From Saccharopolyspora rosea (lineage in GTDB: Bacteria > Actinomycetota > Actinomycetes > Mycobacteriales > Pseudonocardiaceae): DNA of 64,000 bases. Positions 45,076-52,817 of the stretch are shown here, in pieces (positions within the stretch are counted from its first letter, which is position 1; the number at the start of each line of letters is the position of its first letter). The stretch lies in contig NZ_CP102826.1 of assembly GCF_025643595.1 (NCBI RefSeq), positions 2,790,001-2,854,000 on the forward strand. The letters run 5' to 3'. Both the position numbers and the translations under genes were made by a program. The notes beneath the pieces are model-generated. The model was not told the DNA's origin. It searched no databases and saw nothing but the letters and a program-made list of their open reading frames with translations.

Positions 45076-45834
45076 TCAGGTGGTCGCCGACGAACCGCGG
45101 CGCAGCCGGGGGGAGCGGACCCCGAGGTCACGCAGGACCTGCGCGACCCTGACGTCGTCGGGCGGTGCCGCCGCGGTGTCGTGGAGCGCGCCGCACCGCG
45201 GCTGCCCGCGCAGGTAGACCAGGACGCCGCGGCCCTCCTCGACGACCGCGGCGAGCCCGGACCGCAGGTGTGCGCCGCAGCCGCAGCCCAGGGACGCGGG
45301 CAGGGCGCCTGCCGGGCACTCCGGGTGGATCACCACCAGCACGTCCTCGCCGTCGCCGAGTTCGCCGTGGACCAGCGCCAGGTGCTCGGCTCCGCCGCGC
45401 ACCTCCCGGTAGCCGATCGCGCGGAACTCGCCCTCCCGCAGGGGCAGGCGAGCCTCGGCGGCGCGTTCGACCTGCGGCTCCGCGTGCCGCCGGTACCGGA
45501 CCACCTCGTCGACCGACACCAGGGCGAGGTCGTGGCGGGCGGCGAACAGGACGAGTTCGCCCGCGGGGACCAGATCGCCGTCGTCCCCGACGATCTCGGC
45601 GAGCGCGGCGACCGGCGGCAGGTCCAGCCGTTCCAGGTCGGCGGCGGACATCGCGGCGCGGAGCACGCCGCTGGTGTGCCGGACCAGGAACGCGACCCCT
45701 TCCGGCGTCGCGGTGCGGGCGGCCAGCACCAGGTGTCCCGCGTCGCCACCGGCCAGCACGACCGGACGGCCCCGGGCGAGGTCGGCACCGGCCTGCTCGA
45801 CGGACCCGGAGCGCGGTGCGGCGGTGACCGTCAT
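45076..45834 (-). CDS. RibBA-like protein, apparently catalytically degenerate
   Basis: A 252-residue protein aligning to both halves of RibBA. The DHBP-synthase half begins well (VEQAGADLARGRPVV) but the catalytic DDEDREN is replaced by AGGDAGH, and about 80 residues between LDLPPV and AEIVGDDG are missing. The GTP-cyclohydrolase II half keeps zinc-type cysteines (IHPEC, LGCGCG) and EEGRGVLVYLRGQ, then jumps to the last helix. The frame is open with normal codon use and overlaps the aldehyde dehydrogenase gene by four bases, so it is probably still expressed. It may be a flavin-binding or regulatory relic. Confidence 0.72.
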   Translation of the reverse strand: MTVTAAPRSGSVEQAGADLARGRPVVLAGGDAGHLVLAARTATPEGVAFLVRHTSGVLRAAMSAADLERLDLPPVAALAEIVGDDGDLVPAGELVLFAARHDLALVSVDEVVRYRRHAEPQVERAAEARLPLREGEFRAIGYREVRGGAEHLALVHGELGDGEDVLVVIHPECPAGALPASLGCGCGAHLRSGLAAVVEEGRGVLVYLRGQPRCGALHDTAAAPPDDVRVAQVLRDLGVRSPRLRRGSSATT

Positions 45835-47315
45835 GACCGCAGCACGAACGGGTCAGCGGCGGGTTCTTCGCTGGTGTTGACCCACACGCTCTTCAACCGG
45901 GTGTACTCGCGGAGCACCTCGGTGCCGTGCTCCACGCCCAGCCCGCTGTTCTTGAACCCGGAGCGCGGCGACATCGGCGACATCGACCGGTAGGTGTTGA
46001 TCCAGACGGTCCCGGCCTCCAGCGCGGAGGCCATCCGGTGCGCGCGGGCGAGGTCGCGGGTCCAGACCCCGGCGGCGAGGCCGTAGCCGGAGTCGTTGGC
46101 CAGTCCCACCACCTCCTCTTCGGTGTCGAAGGGCATGATGGTCACGACCGGGCCGAAGATCTCCTCCTGGCAGATCCGCATCGAGTTGTCGGTGTCGACG
46201 AACACCGTGGGCTGGAAGAAGAAACCGCCGAGGTCGAGGTCCGGTCGGGTGCCGCCGTGGGCGATCCGCCCGCCTTCCTCGGTTCCCAGCCGCACGTACC
46301 GCTCGATCTTGGCCAGCTGGTCGGCCAGCGCGACCGGGCCCAGCTCGGTGTCGTCCCGCAGCGGGTCGCCGATGCGGATCCTGCTCGCCCGGTCGACGAC
46401 CCGTTCCACGATCTCGTCGTAGACGCCGCGCTGCGCGAACACCCGGCTGCCCGCGACGCAGGTCTGCCCGGCGGCGGCGAAGATCCCCGCGACGACGCCC
46501 ATCGCCGCGTTCGCCGTGTCCGCGTCGTCGAACACGATGTTCGGGGACTTCCCGCCGAGTTCCAGGGTGGTGGGGACGAACCGCGAGCCGCTCGCCGAGG
46601 CGATGCGGGAGCCGGTCGTCGTGCTGCCGGTGAAGCTCACCTTGGCGACCAGCGGGTGGTCGACCAGCGGGGCACCGGCTTCGTCGCCGAAGCCGGTGAC
46701 GACGTTGACGACGCCGGGCGGGAAACCGGCCTCGGCGAACAGCGGCACCAGCTCCAGCAGGGACGCCGAGGTGTGCTCGGAGGGTTTGATCACCACGGTG
46801 TTCCCGGCGGCCAGCGCCGGGGCGATCTTGGTGGTGGTCAGCAGCAGCGGCGAGTTCCACGGGGTGATGGCGCCGACGACGCCGAGCGGTTCGCGCTGGG
46901 TGTAGTTGAGCACCGCCCGGTCGGCGGCCGGGATCACCTCGCCGTGGATCTTGTCCGCGCAGCCCGCGAAGTAGTGGTAGTACTCCGGCAGGCTCGCCAG
47001 CTGACCGCGCATCTCCCGGAGGAGCTTGCCGTTGTCCAGCGTCTCGGCGCGGGCGAGTTCCTCGGCGTGCTCGCCGATCAGCTCGCCCACCCGCCGCAGC
47101 AGCCGCCCGCGCGCGGTCTGCGGGAGGTCGCGCCACGACGGGGATTCGAACGCGCGCCGGGCCGCGGTCACGGCGCGGTCCACATCGGACCGCGTGCCGC
47201 GGGCGGCGGAGTAGAACGCGGCGCCGGTGGTGGGGTTGGTGCTGTCGAAGTACCGGCCGTCCGCGGGCGGGACCCACTCGCCGCCGATGTAGTGGTCAAA
47301 GCGCGGGTTGTTCAC
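45831..47315 (-). CDS. NAD(P)-dependent aldehyde dehydrogenase
   Basis: A 494-residue ALDH. The NAD fold has GAITPWNSPLLLT and SFTGSTTTGS, the general base is the Glu in LELGGKSP, and the nucleophile is the Cys in AAGQTCVAGSR; EEIFGPVVTIMPFD is also conserved. Full length for the family. It oxidises an aldehyde to the acid late in the proposed catabolic route. The GTG start overlaps the hydrolase gene by 20 bases. Confidence 0.93.
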   Translation of the reverse strand: MNNPRFDHYIGGEWVPPADGRYFDSTNPTTGAAFYSAARGTRSDVDRAVTAARRAFESPSWRDLPQTARGRLLRRVGELIGEHAEELARAETLDNGKLLREMRGQLASLPEYYHYFAGCADKIHGEVIPAADRAVLNYTQREPLGVVGAITPWNSPLLLTTTKIAPALAAGNTVVIKPSEHTSASLLELVPLFAEAGFPPGVVNVVTGFGDEAGAPLVDHPLVAKVSFTGSTTTGSRIASASGSRFVPTTLELGGKSPNIVFDDADTANAAMGVVAGIFAAAGQTCVAGSRVFAQRGVYDEIVERVVDRASRIRIGDPLRDDTELGPVALADQLAKIERYVRLGTEEGGRIAHGGTRPDLDLGGFFFQPTVFVDTDNSMRICQEEIFGPVVTIMPFDTEEEVVGLANDSGYGLAAGVWTRDLARAHRMASALEAGTVWINTYRSMSPMSPRSGFKNSGLGVEHGTEVLREYTRLKSVWVNTSEEPAADPFVLRS

Positions 47316-48048
47316 TGCGGGACTCCTCGATGTGGGTCGACAGGTGCTCGGTGAGGACGTCGGGGCGTTCCAGCGGCAGCAGGTGGCGGGCGCCCGGGAC
47401 GACCACGGCGCGGCCGCGCGGGAGCGCCGCGGCCAGCGCCCGGGTCATCTCCGGTGTGGAGCCGGTGTCCTCGCCGCCGGTGATGCACAGGGTGGGGGCG
47501 GTGATCGCGCCGAGTCGGGGCCACAGCTCGGCGTCGGCGGTGGCGAAGACCCGGTAGCAGGCCAGGTACGAGTCCCGGTCGTTGGCCAGCAGGGTCGCCA
47601 GCAGCTGCTCGGCCAGCTCCGGTTCCTCCCGCCGCCACCGCGGCGACATCCAGCGCTGCACGGCCGCGCGGGCCGACGCGGCGAAGTCGTGTTCGGCGGT
47701 GCGCAGCCGCTCGCGCACCGCGGCCGCCTGCTCGGGGGAGCGGTTGGCCACCGAGCTGACCAGCGACAACGTCGCCACCCGGGCGGGGTGGTCGAGGGCG
47801 ATCCGCTGGGCGACGAGCGCGCCCAGCGAGAAGCCGACCAGGTGCGCCGGCCCCGGGATCCGCGCCGCGACGCGCTCGGCCAGCCCGGCCAGGGACTCCT
47901 CCCCGCGCACCGGCGGGGCGTTCCCGTGTCCCGGCAGGTCCAGCGCGCGCACCCGGTGGTGCCGTCCGAGACGGCAGCGCGCCCACATCCGGGAATCCAG
48001 GCCCACTCCGTGCAGCAGGACGACCTCGGGCCGCTCCGGGCCGCTCAC
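47296..48048 (-). CDS. Alpha/beta-fold hydrolase
   Basis: A 250-residue hydrolase with oxyanion motif LLHGVGLDSRMW, nucleophile elbow GFSLGA, acid in ITGGEDTGS and histidine in PGARHLLPLE. It resembles the PcaD/RutD-like cluster that opens enol-lactones or carbamates. The GTG start overlaps the DUF1185 stop by four bases. In this operon it may hydrolyse the product of the LLM monooxygenase. Confidence 0.88.
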   Translation of the reverse strand: MSGPERPEVVLLHGVGLDSRMWARCRLGRHHRVRALDLPGHGNAPPVRGEESLAGLAERVAARIPGPAHLVGFSLGALVAQRIALDHPARVATLSLVSSVANRSPEQAAAVRERLRTAEHDFAASARAAVQRWMSPRWRREEPELAEQLLATLLANDRDSYLACYRVFATADAELWPRLGAITAPTLCITGGEDTGSTPEMTRALAAALPRGRAVVVPGARHLLPLERPDVLTEHLSTHIEESRSEQPAL

Positions 48049-48596
48049 CGCTCGCTCGCCAGCGGGGCCAGCCGGGCCTGCGGACGCCCCTGCGCGGCCG
48101 CGGCCAGTCCGATCACGATCTCGTCCGCGCGCGGTGCGTCGGGCACCCGGACCTCGACGGTCTGGTGGTGCGAGCGGATCGTGGCGTCGGTGACGTGCTT
48201 GAGCGGGATGTCGAAGACCGTGCCCGCCGGTGCCCGCTTCTCCACGGCGGGCAGCAGCGTCGTGGCCTCGGCGACCTTGCGGAAGTGGTCGCCGAACTTC
48301 AGGGTGTGGATCAGCGCCGAGCCGTGCTCGATCTCGCCGTCCAGGCCCACGATCGCGGCCTTGCCGTACGCCTCGATGGGCCGCTCCAGCGCCTCGGCGA
48401 CCCGGGGTGCCAGCAGCTCGCCGAGCCGCGGTGCGACCTCGTCGATGAGCGGTGCCAGGTCCTCGACGAAACCGGCGCCCGCCCAGGGGTTCTCGATGAC
48501 GGCGAGGACCACGGCGGTGCGCGCCACCGGGTCCACGGGGCGTCCGCCCTCGGCGTGCAGGTCCTCGACGTTCGTGACGATCTTGCGGAGGTTCAT
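48045..48596 (-). CDS. DUF1185 'amino acid synthesis' family protein 1
   Basis: A 183-residue AA_synth/DUF1185 protein: NLRKIVTNVEDLHAEGG, VLAVIENPWAGAGFVEDL, GKAAIVGLDGEIEHGSALIH, TDATIRSHHQTVEVRVPDAP (separate conserved stretches). These small proteins accompany LLM oxygenases and amidases in several bacteria but have no established reaction. ATG 48596 overlaps the stop of its paralogue. The presence of two copies suggests a heteromer. Confidence 0.85.
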   Translation of the reverse strand: MNLRKIVTNVEDLHAEGGRPVDPVARTAVVLAVIENPWAGAGFVEDLAPLIDEVAPRLGELLAPRVAEALERPIEAYGKAAIVGLDGEIEHGSALIHTLKFGDHFRKVAEATTLLPAVEKRAPAGTVFDIPLKHVTDATIRSHHQTVEVRVPDAPRADEIVIGLAAAAQGRPQARLAPLASER

Positions 48597-49186
48597 GCCT
48601 GCGGCTCCAGGTCGGTGAGGGAAACGGCGGGGTCGGTGGTGCGGTCCCCGATGCGCGCGTTCGGGCGGGGACCGTCGGTCGCCGCGGCGACCACGACGAT
48701 CTCGTCCGCGCGGGGTGCGCCGGGGATCCGCACCGGGACGGTCTGGTAGTGCGAGCGGGTGGCGTTGGCCGTCTTGTGCCACACCGGCACGGCCAGCGCG
48801 GTGCCGGCCGGTCCGCGGTCGTCGGAGAAGGCGATGATCGACGTCCCGCCGACCAGTTCGCGGAAGATGTTGCCGAAGTAGGGCGTGTGGATCAGCGCCG
48901 CCCCGTGCTCGCCCTCCCCGTCCAGGCCGACGATCGCGGCCTTGCCGAACGAGGCGAGGCGGTGCGCGCCGCCGAGGGCGGCGAGCAGCCTGCCGGTGAG
49001 CTCGTGGGCGAGCGCGGTCGCGGTCGGCGCGGCGTCGGACACCAGGTCGGCCACCACACCGCGACCGGACCACGGGTTGGCGATCACCGCGGCCGCCGCG
49101 GCCCGCCGCACGGGGTGGTCCACCGGGTGGCCGAGTTCGGCGCGCACGTCCTCGGTGACGGTGAACGTCCTGCGGATCGGCGTCAT
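48593..49186 (-). CDS. DUF1185 'amino acid synthesis' family protein 2
   Basis: A 197-residue paralogue of the preceding protein, sharing VIANPWSGRGVV, GKAAIVGLDGEGEHGAALIH and SHYQTVPVRIPGAPRADEIV, with a longer, variable C-terminus. ATG 49186 overlaps the LLM stop (TGATG), so I do not use an upstream reading-frame start at 49282. Function unknown; expected to act with the LLM enzyme. Confidence 0.85.
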   Translation of the reverse strand: MTPIRRTFTVTEDVRAELGHPVDHPVRRAAAAAVIANPWSGRGVVADLVSDAAPTATALAHELTGRLLAALGGAHRLASFGKAAIVGLDGEGEHGAALIHTPYFGNIFRELVGGTSIIAFSDDRGPAGTALAVPVWHKTANATRSHYQTVPVRIPGAPRADEIVVVAAATDGPRPNARIGDRTTDPAVSLTDLEPQA

Positions 49187-50316
49187 CACGGCTGCCCGGC
49201 GAACTGGGGCATGACCTTCTCGGCGAACAGCTCCAGGCTGCGCATCGCGTTGCGGTGCTCCAGACCCGGGTGCGTCGTCCACAGCAGCAGGTGCTCCAGG
49301 TTCAACTCGTCGCGCAGTTCCTGGATCTTGCCCGCCACGTGGTCCGGGGTGCCGACGAGCAGGTTGCGCTCGGCGAGGAAGTCGTAGGACAGCCGGTGGT
49401 CGTCGGTGAGCTGTTCACCGGCCTCCATCAGGTTGCCCAGCCCGCGCCAGTGGGTGATCCACCGGTAGGAGGTCATCACCGCCTCCTCGAACTCGGCGCG
49501 GGCCCGTTCCATGGTGTCGGCGACGTAGACGTCGCGGACCAGGCCGATGCCCTCGCCCAGCGCGTGTTCGCGGCCGGTGGCCTCGGTGGCGGCCCGGCGG
49601 TACAGCTCGAACCGGTCCTTGAGCGCGGACACCGGCGGCAGCCAGAACAGGCCCTGGATCCCGGCCCGCGCGGCGCTCTCGATGGAGCGGGGGCTGTCGA
49701 TCACCTGCCACAGCGGCGGGTGCGGTCGCTGGTAGGAGCGCGGGGTGACGGCGAGCTTGGTGATGACGCCGTCCTCGGTGTAGTCCGGAGTCGCCGGGGA
49801 CAGCGGGTGGTTCCACTGCACACCGGGCGCCGGGAACCGGTGGAACCGGCCGTCGTGGGAGAAGAACTCCCCGCTCCACGCCTTGCGCATGACGTCGAGG
49901 GTTTCCTCGAACAGCGCCCGGTTCTGCTCCTGGTCGCGGGGATCGGCCAGCGGGTTGAGGTTCATCGCCTCGCGTCCGTACAGCCCGCGGCCCACGCCGA
50001 CCTCGACCCGGCCGCCGGAGAGCTGGTCGAGCAGGGCGATGTCCTCGGCCAGCCGCAGCGGGTGCCAGAAGGTGATGATGTTGGCGGCCTGCCCGATGCG
50101 GATCCGCGAGGTGTGCGCGGCGATGTCGGTGCCCATCAGCACCGGGTTCGGCGTCAGTTCGATGCCCTCGTGCCCGAAGTGGTGCTCGGTGTACCACGTC
50201 GACCAGAACCCGGCCTGGTCGGCGGCCACCGCGAACTCCCGGGCCTCGCGCATCACCTCGTGGTACTCGTCGAGCCTGCCCGGGGCCCCGAGGTTGTGGA
50301 AGACGGAAAAGCGCAT
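49186..50316 (-). CDS. LLM-class flavin-dependent monooxygenase
   Basis: A 376-residue luciferase-like monooxygenase: WYTEHHFGHEGIELTPNPV, RIGQAANIITFWHPLRLAED, GVGRGLYGREAMNLNP and the C-terminal LVGTPDHVAGKIQEL are conserved family parts. It would use reduced FMN, which the flavin reductase encoded on the other side of the regulator could supply. ATG 50316 follows GAGGAGG. This enzyme probably starts degradation of the unknown substrate. It differs from the F420-type enzyme at 967-1929. Confidence 0.9.
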   Translation of the reverse strand: MRFSVFHNLGAPGRLDEYHEVMREAREFAVAADQAGFWSTWYTEHHFGHEGIELTPNPVLMGTDIAAHTSRIRIGQAANIITFWHPLRLAEDIALLDQLSGGRVEVGVGRGLYGREAMNLNPLADPRDQEQNRALFEETLDVMRKAWSGEFFSHDGRFHRFPAPGVQWNHPLSPATPDYTEDGVITKLAVTPRSYQRPHPPLWQVIDSPRSIESAARAGIQGLFWLPPVSALKDRFELYRRAATEATGREHALGEGIGLVRDVYVADTMERARAEFEEAVMTSYRWITHWRGLGNLMEAGEQLTDDHRLSYDFLAERNLLVGTPDHVAGKIQELRDELNLEHLLLWTTHPGLEHRNAMRSLELFAEKVMPQFAGQP

Positions 50317-50349
50317 GGGGATTCCTCCTCGCGCCGCGCCGAGCGGCGG

Positions 50350-51024
50350 TCATTCCTCCTGCTGTTCGGTCATCGCCTCGCGTTCGCTGGACCGGACGTG
50401 GTCGCGCATCGCCGCCTCCGCCCCGAAGCCGTCCTTGTCGACGATCCGGTCCAGCACCCGCCGGTGTTCGTCCAGCGACGCCGCCAGCCGGCCCGGGTGC
50501 CGCAGCGTCGTGACGACGATGCGGTGGTAGGCGAGCTGGTTCATCAGGCTGCTGTAGTGCGCCGCCAGGCGGTGGTTGTCGGCGCCCTGGACGATCAGGC
50601 CGTGGAACTCGTGCACCAGCTGCGCGTACCGCTCCATGTCACCGGCCTGCACCGCGGCTTCGGAGTCGGCCAGATTCGCTTGCAGCAGCTCGGTTTCCGC
50701 GACGCGGCCCCGCTGGGCGAGCAGCTGCGCGCCCAGCCCTTCCAGCACCGACTTGAGCTGGAACAGCTCGACGACCTCGCGGCGGGACGGCTGCCGGACG
50801 AACGTGCCGACCCGGGGCACGACCTCGACCAGTCCCTCGGACTGCAACTGCTGCAGGGCTTCCCGGATCGGTGTCCGGCTGGTGCCGTACGCCTCGGCGA
50901 GGGCGCCCTCCGACAGGGAGGTCCCCGGGGGGTGCTCACCGCGCACGATCGCGTCCCGCAGCTGGTCCAGAACCCTGGCACGTGCCCCGCGGCCCCGCGG
51001 CGCTGCCATGCCAGTGGCGTACAA
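50350..51024 (-). CDS. GntR-family regulator (FCD/FadR subfamily)
   Basis: About 224 residues: N-terminal winged helix (LRDAIVRGEHPPGTSLSEGA, YGTSRTPIREALQQLQSEG) and an all-helical FCD ligand-binding domain (VVELFQLKSVLEGLGAQLLA, VHEFHGLI with metal-type His/Asp residues). I prefer TTG 51024 (AGAGG five bases upstream); ATG 51039 lies inside the operator repeat and would be almost at the predicted transcript start, and ATG 51009 lacks a site. It is the first gene of the six-gene leftward operon and probably controls both directions. Confidence 0.85.
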   Translation of the reverse strand: MYATGMAAPRGRGARARVLDQLRDAIVRGEHPPGTSLSEGALAEAYGTSRTPIREALQQLQSEGLVEVVPRVGTFVRQPSRREVVELFQLKSVLEGLGAQLLAQRGRVAETELLQANLADSEAAVQAGDMERYAQLVHEFHGLIVQGADNHRLAAHYSSLMNQLAYHRIVVTTLRHPGRLAASLDEHRRVLDRIVDKDGFGAEAAMRDHVRSSEREAMTEQQEE

Positions 51025-51032
51025 GCTCGCCT

Positions 51033-51168
51033 CTTGCATGGCAGGGAAGCTAAGAGTGTCGACGGGTGAGTGTCAAGAAACAGCGGAGTTGATCTGCGAA
51101 TACGGTCTCCGTGGGCGAATGCGTTGACATCCCCGCTGTTCCGCTCGTACCGTCCCCTGCCATGCAAG
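51033..51168. promoter_or_regulatory. Divergent promoters with mirror-image GntR operators
   Basis: CTTGCATGGCAGGG (51033-51046) and its exact reverse complement (51155-51168) lie symmetrically. Leftward: TTGACA at 51076-51071, 17-base spacer, TTAGCT at 51053-51048, operator next. Rightward: TTGACA at 51124-51129, 18-base spacer, TACCGT at 51148-51153, operator next. Each operator covers the expected transcript start, the classic repressor position. Confidence 0.72.
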
Positions 51169-51211
51169 ACGTCGTGACGGGGGTCTCAGCCCGCGGTGCG
51201 GGGCCGGTCCG

Positions 51212-51811
51212 ATGACCGCCCGCACCGGACCCGACGGCCGGGGAGGTCCGGCCCCGGGCGACGTCGCGCGGGCCGCGGAGCTGCTCGCCGAGAACATCGG
51301 TCTGCTCACCGGTCACGTCCCGCTGGCGGACAGGGCGCTGCCCGGTCGCAGCCACGTGCACCGGGTCGCGCTGTGCTGGTCCGACGGCTCCGGGACTGCG
51401 CAGGTCTGCCTGCAGGCGCTCTCCGCCGGGCCGGCGCGGGCCGCGGAGCCGGGCTGGTCGCAGGCCGAAGCGCGCGGCATCGCCGAATCGCTCGACCTGC
51501 GCCTGCGCGAGGAGGCCGAGGAGTTCGGGAGTTTCCGGCAGTGGCGGCGCGCCGCCGCCCCGGCCTACCACCTGCTGCTGGTCGACGACGCCGCGGAACC
51601 CGTCGCGGGCCCCGCGCTCGACCACCGGTGCGCGGCGCTGCAAGCCACCTACCTCGACGGTGCCGGCTGGCTGCGGTTCCACGCAGGCAGGCAGTTCGCC
51701 GAGGGCAGTTTCACCCGCCTCATCCAGCGGGTCGCGCACGACGTGCGCAGCCGGCTCGGTGCGCGCACCGAGCCCCGCCCGCCCGCCGCACCGAGCGGCG
51801 GGCTGTGCTGA
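51212..51811 (+). CDS. Protein of unknown function in the LLM/NCS1 locus
   Basis: A 199-residue soluble protein, acidic, without signal peptide or membrane segments. Codon bias is strong and the gene begins the rightward transcript, so it is real. I do not recognise its family. Readable features are HRVALCWSDGSGTAQVCLQA, a mixed beta pattern, and a C-terminal helix FTRLIQRVAHDVRSRLGA. The ribosome site before ATG 51212 is weak (GGGGCCGG). Given its neighbours it may bind or modify the catabolic substrate. Confidence 0.65.
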   Translation: MTARTGPDGRGGPAPGDVARAAELLAENIGLLTGHVPLADRALPGRSHVHRVALCWSDGSGTAQVCLQALSAGPARAAEPGWSQAEARGIAESLDLRLREEAEEFGSFRQWRRAAAPAYHLLLVDDAAEPVAGPALDHRCAALQATYLDGAGWLRFHAGRQFAEGSFTRLIQRVAHDVRSRLGARTEPRPPAAPSGGLC

Positions 51812-51838
51812 CCACCGCCCGTGGAGGGAGGAACCTCG

Positions 51839-52270
51839 ATGCCCGTCCAAGAAGAAGCCCGGCGCGCACGCCTGCGCGTGGCCTGGGAGGCCGTCTGGGA
51901 CCGCGGTGAGGTCGCCGCGCTCGACGACCTGCTGGCGCCCGACTACGTGCGCCGTTCCCACTCGGCGAGCACCGCGCAGAACCGCGAGGAGTTCGCGGCG
52001 TCCGTGCTCGCGGTGCGCGACGCCTTCCCCGACCTGCGCACCAGCATCGACGACATGCTCGTCGACGGCGACCGGGTCGCGGTGCGCTGGCACAGCCTCG
52101 GCACGCACACCGGCGAGTTCCTCGGCGTGCCGCCCACCGGCCGGCCCGTCCGCGTCTCCGGCGCCACCTTCAGCCGCTTCGACGGGGACCGGATCGTCGA
52201 GGAATGGGTGACCTGGGACCCCAGGCAACTGCTGTCCGCGCTGGGGATCATCCCGCTCACCGTCGACTGA
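51839..52270 (+). CDS. SnoaL-like / ester-cyclase family protein
   Basis: A 143-residue NTF2-fold protein: VWDRGEVAALDDLLAPDYVR, DDMLVDGDRVAVRWHSLGTH, GEFLGVPPTGRPV and SRFDGDRIVEEWVTWD. GGAGGGAGGAA precedes ATG 51839. Members are polyketide cyclases, hydratases or isomerases. In this cluster it may hydrate, isomerise or cyclise a ring-cleavage intermediate. Confidence 0.87.
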   Translation: MPVQEEARRARLRVAWEAVWDRGEVAALDDLLAPDYVRRSHSASTAQNREEFAASVLAVRDAFPDLRTSIDDMLVDGDRVAVRWHSLGTHTGEFLGVPPTGRPVRVSGATFSRFDGDRIVEEWVTWDPRQLLSALGIIPLTVD

Positions 52271-52289
52271 CCGAACAGGAGGACATCCC

Positions 52290-52793
52290 GTGGCAACGCC
52301 CACCGCCGTGCACCCCGAGGACGTCCGCGAGGTCCACCGCCGCTTCGTCACCGGCGTCACGCTGGTGACCGTCGACGACGGCGGCACCCCGCGCGGTCTG
52401 GCCGTCAACGCCTTCTCCAGCATCTCGCTGGAACCACCGCTGGTGATGGTCTGCGTGCAGCGGACCTCGTCGACCTATCCCGCGCTGTTGCGCTCCGAGC
52501 ACTTCGCGGTGAACATCCTGGCCGCCGACCAGGTCGGCGTCGCCGGTGTCTTCGCCAGCAAGGCACCGGACAAGTTCGCCTCGATCGACTGGTCGCGCGG
52601 CCCGAACGGCGCGCCGCTGATCGGCGGCTGCTGCGCCGCGATCGAGGTGCGCAACCGGGAACGGCTGCAGGCCAGCACGCACACCGTGTTCATCGGGCGC
52701 GTGGTGCACGCGCAGCACAGCGACGCGCCACCGCTGATCTACCGCTCCGGCGCCTTCTTCGACCCGGCGCGGCTGACCCCGCTCCACCCCTGA
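52290..52793 (+). CDS. Flavin reductase (FMN reductase, small component)
   Basis: A 167-residue split-barrel flavin reductase: HRRFVTGVTLVTVDDGGTPR, GLAVNAFSSISLEPPLVMVC, HFAVNILAADQVGVAGVFAS and the late GRVVHAQHSDAPPLIYRSG. It would supply reduced FMN to the LLM monooxygenase, as RutF does for RutA. AGGAGG precedes GTG 52290. The adjacent decayed RibBA-like gene across the regulator is a further flavin link. Confidence 0.92.
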   Translation: MATPTAVHPEDVREVHRRFVTGVTLVTVDDGGTPRGLAVNAFSSISLEPPLVMVCVQRTSSTYPALLRSEHFAVNILAADQVGVAGVFASKAPDKFASIDWSRGPNGAPLIGGCCAAIEVRNRERLQASTHTVFIGRVVHAQHSDAPPLIYRSGAFFDPARLTPLHP

Positions 52794-52817
52794 CAGCACA
52801 GCCCCACGGAGGTCACC

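Noticed and set aside
45076..45834. RibBA-like gene called as an active riboflavin biosynthesis enzyme
   Set aside because: Catalytic residues and a large internal segment of the DHBP-synthase domain and the catalytic loop of the cyclohydrolase domain are missing.
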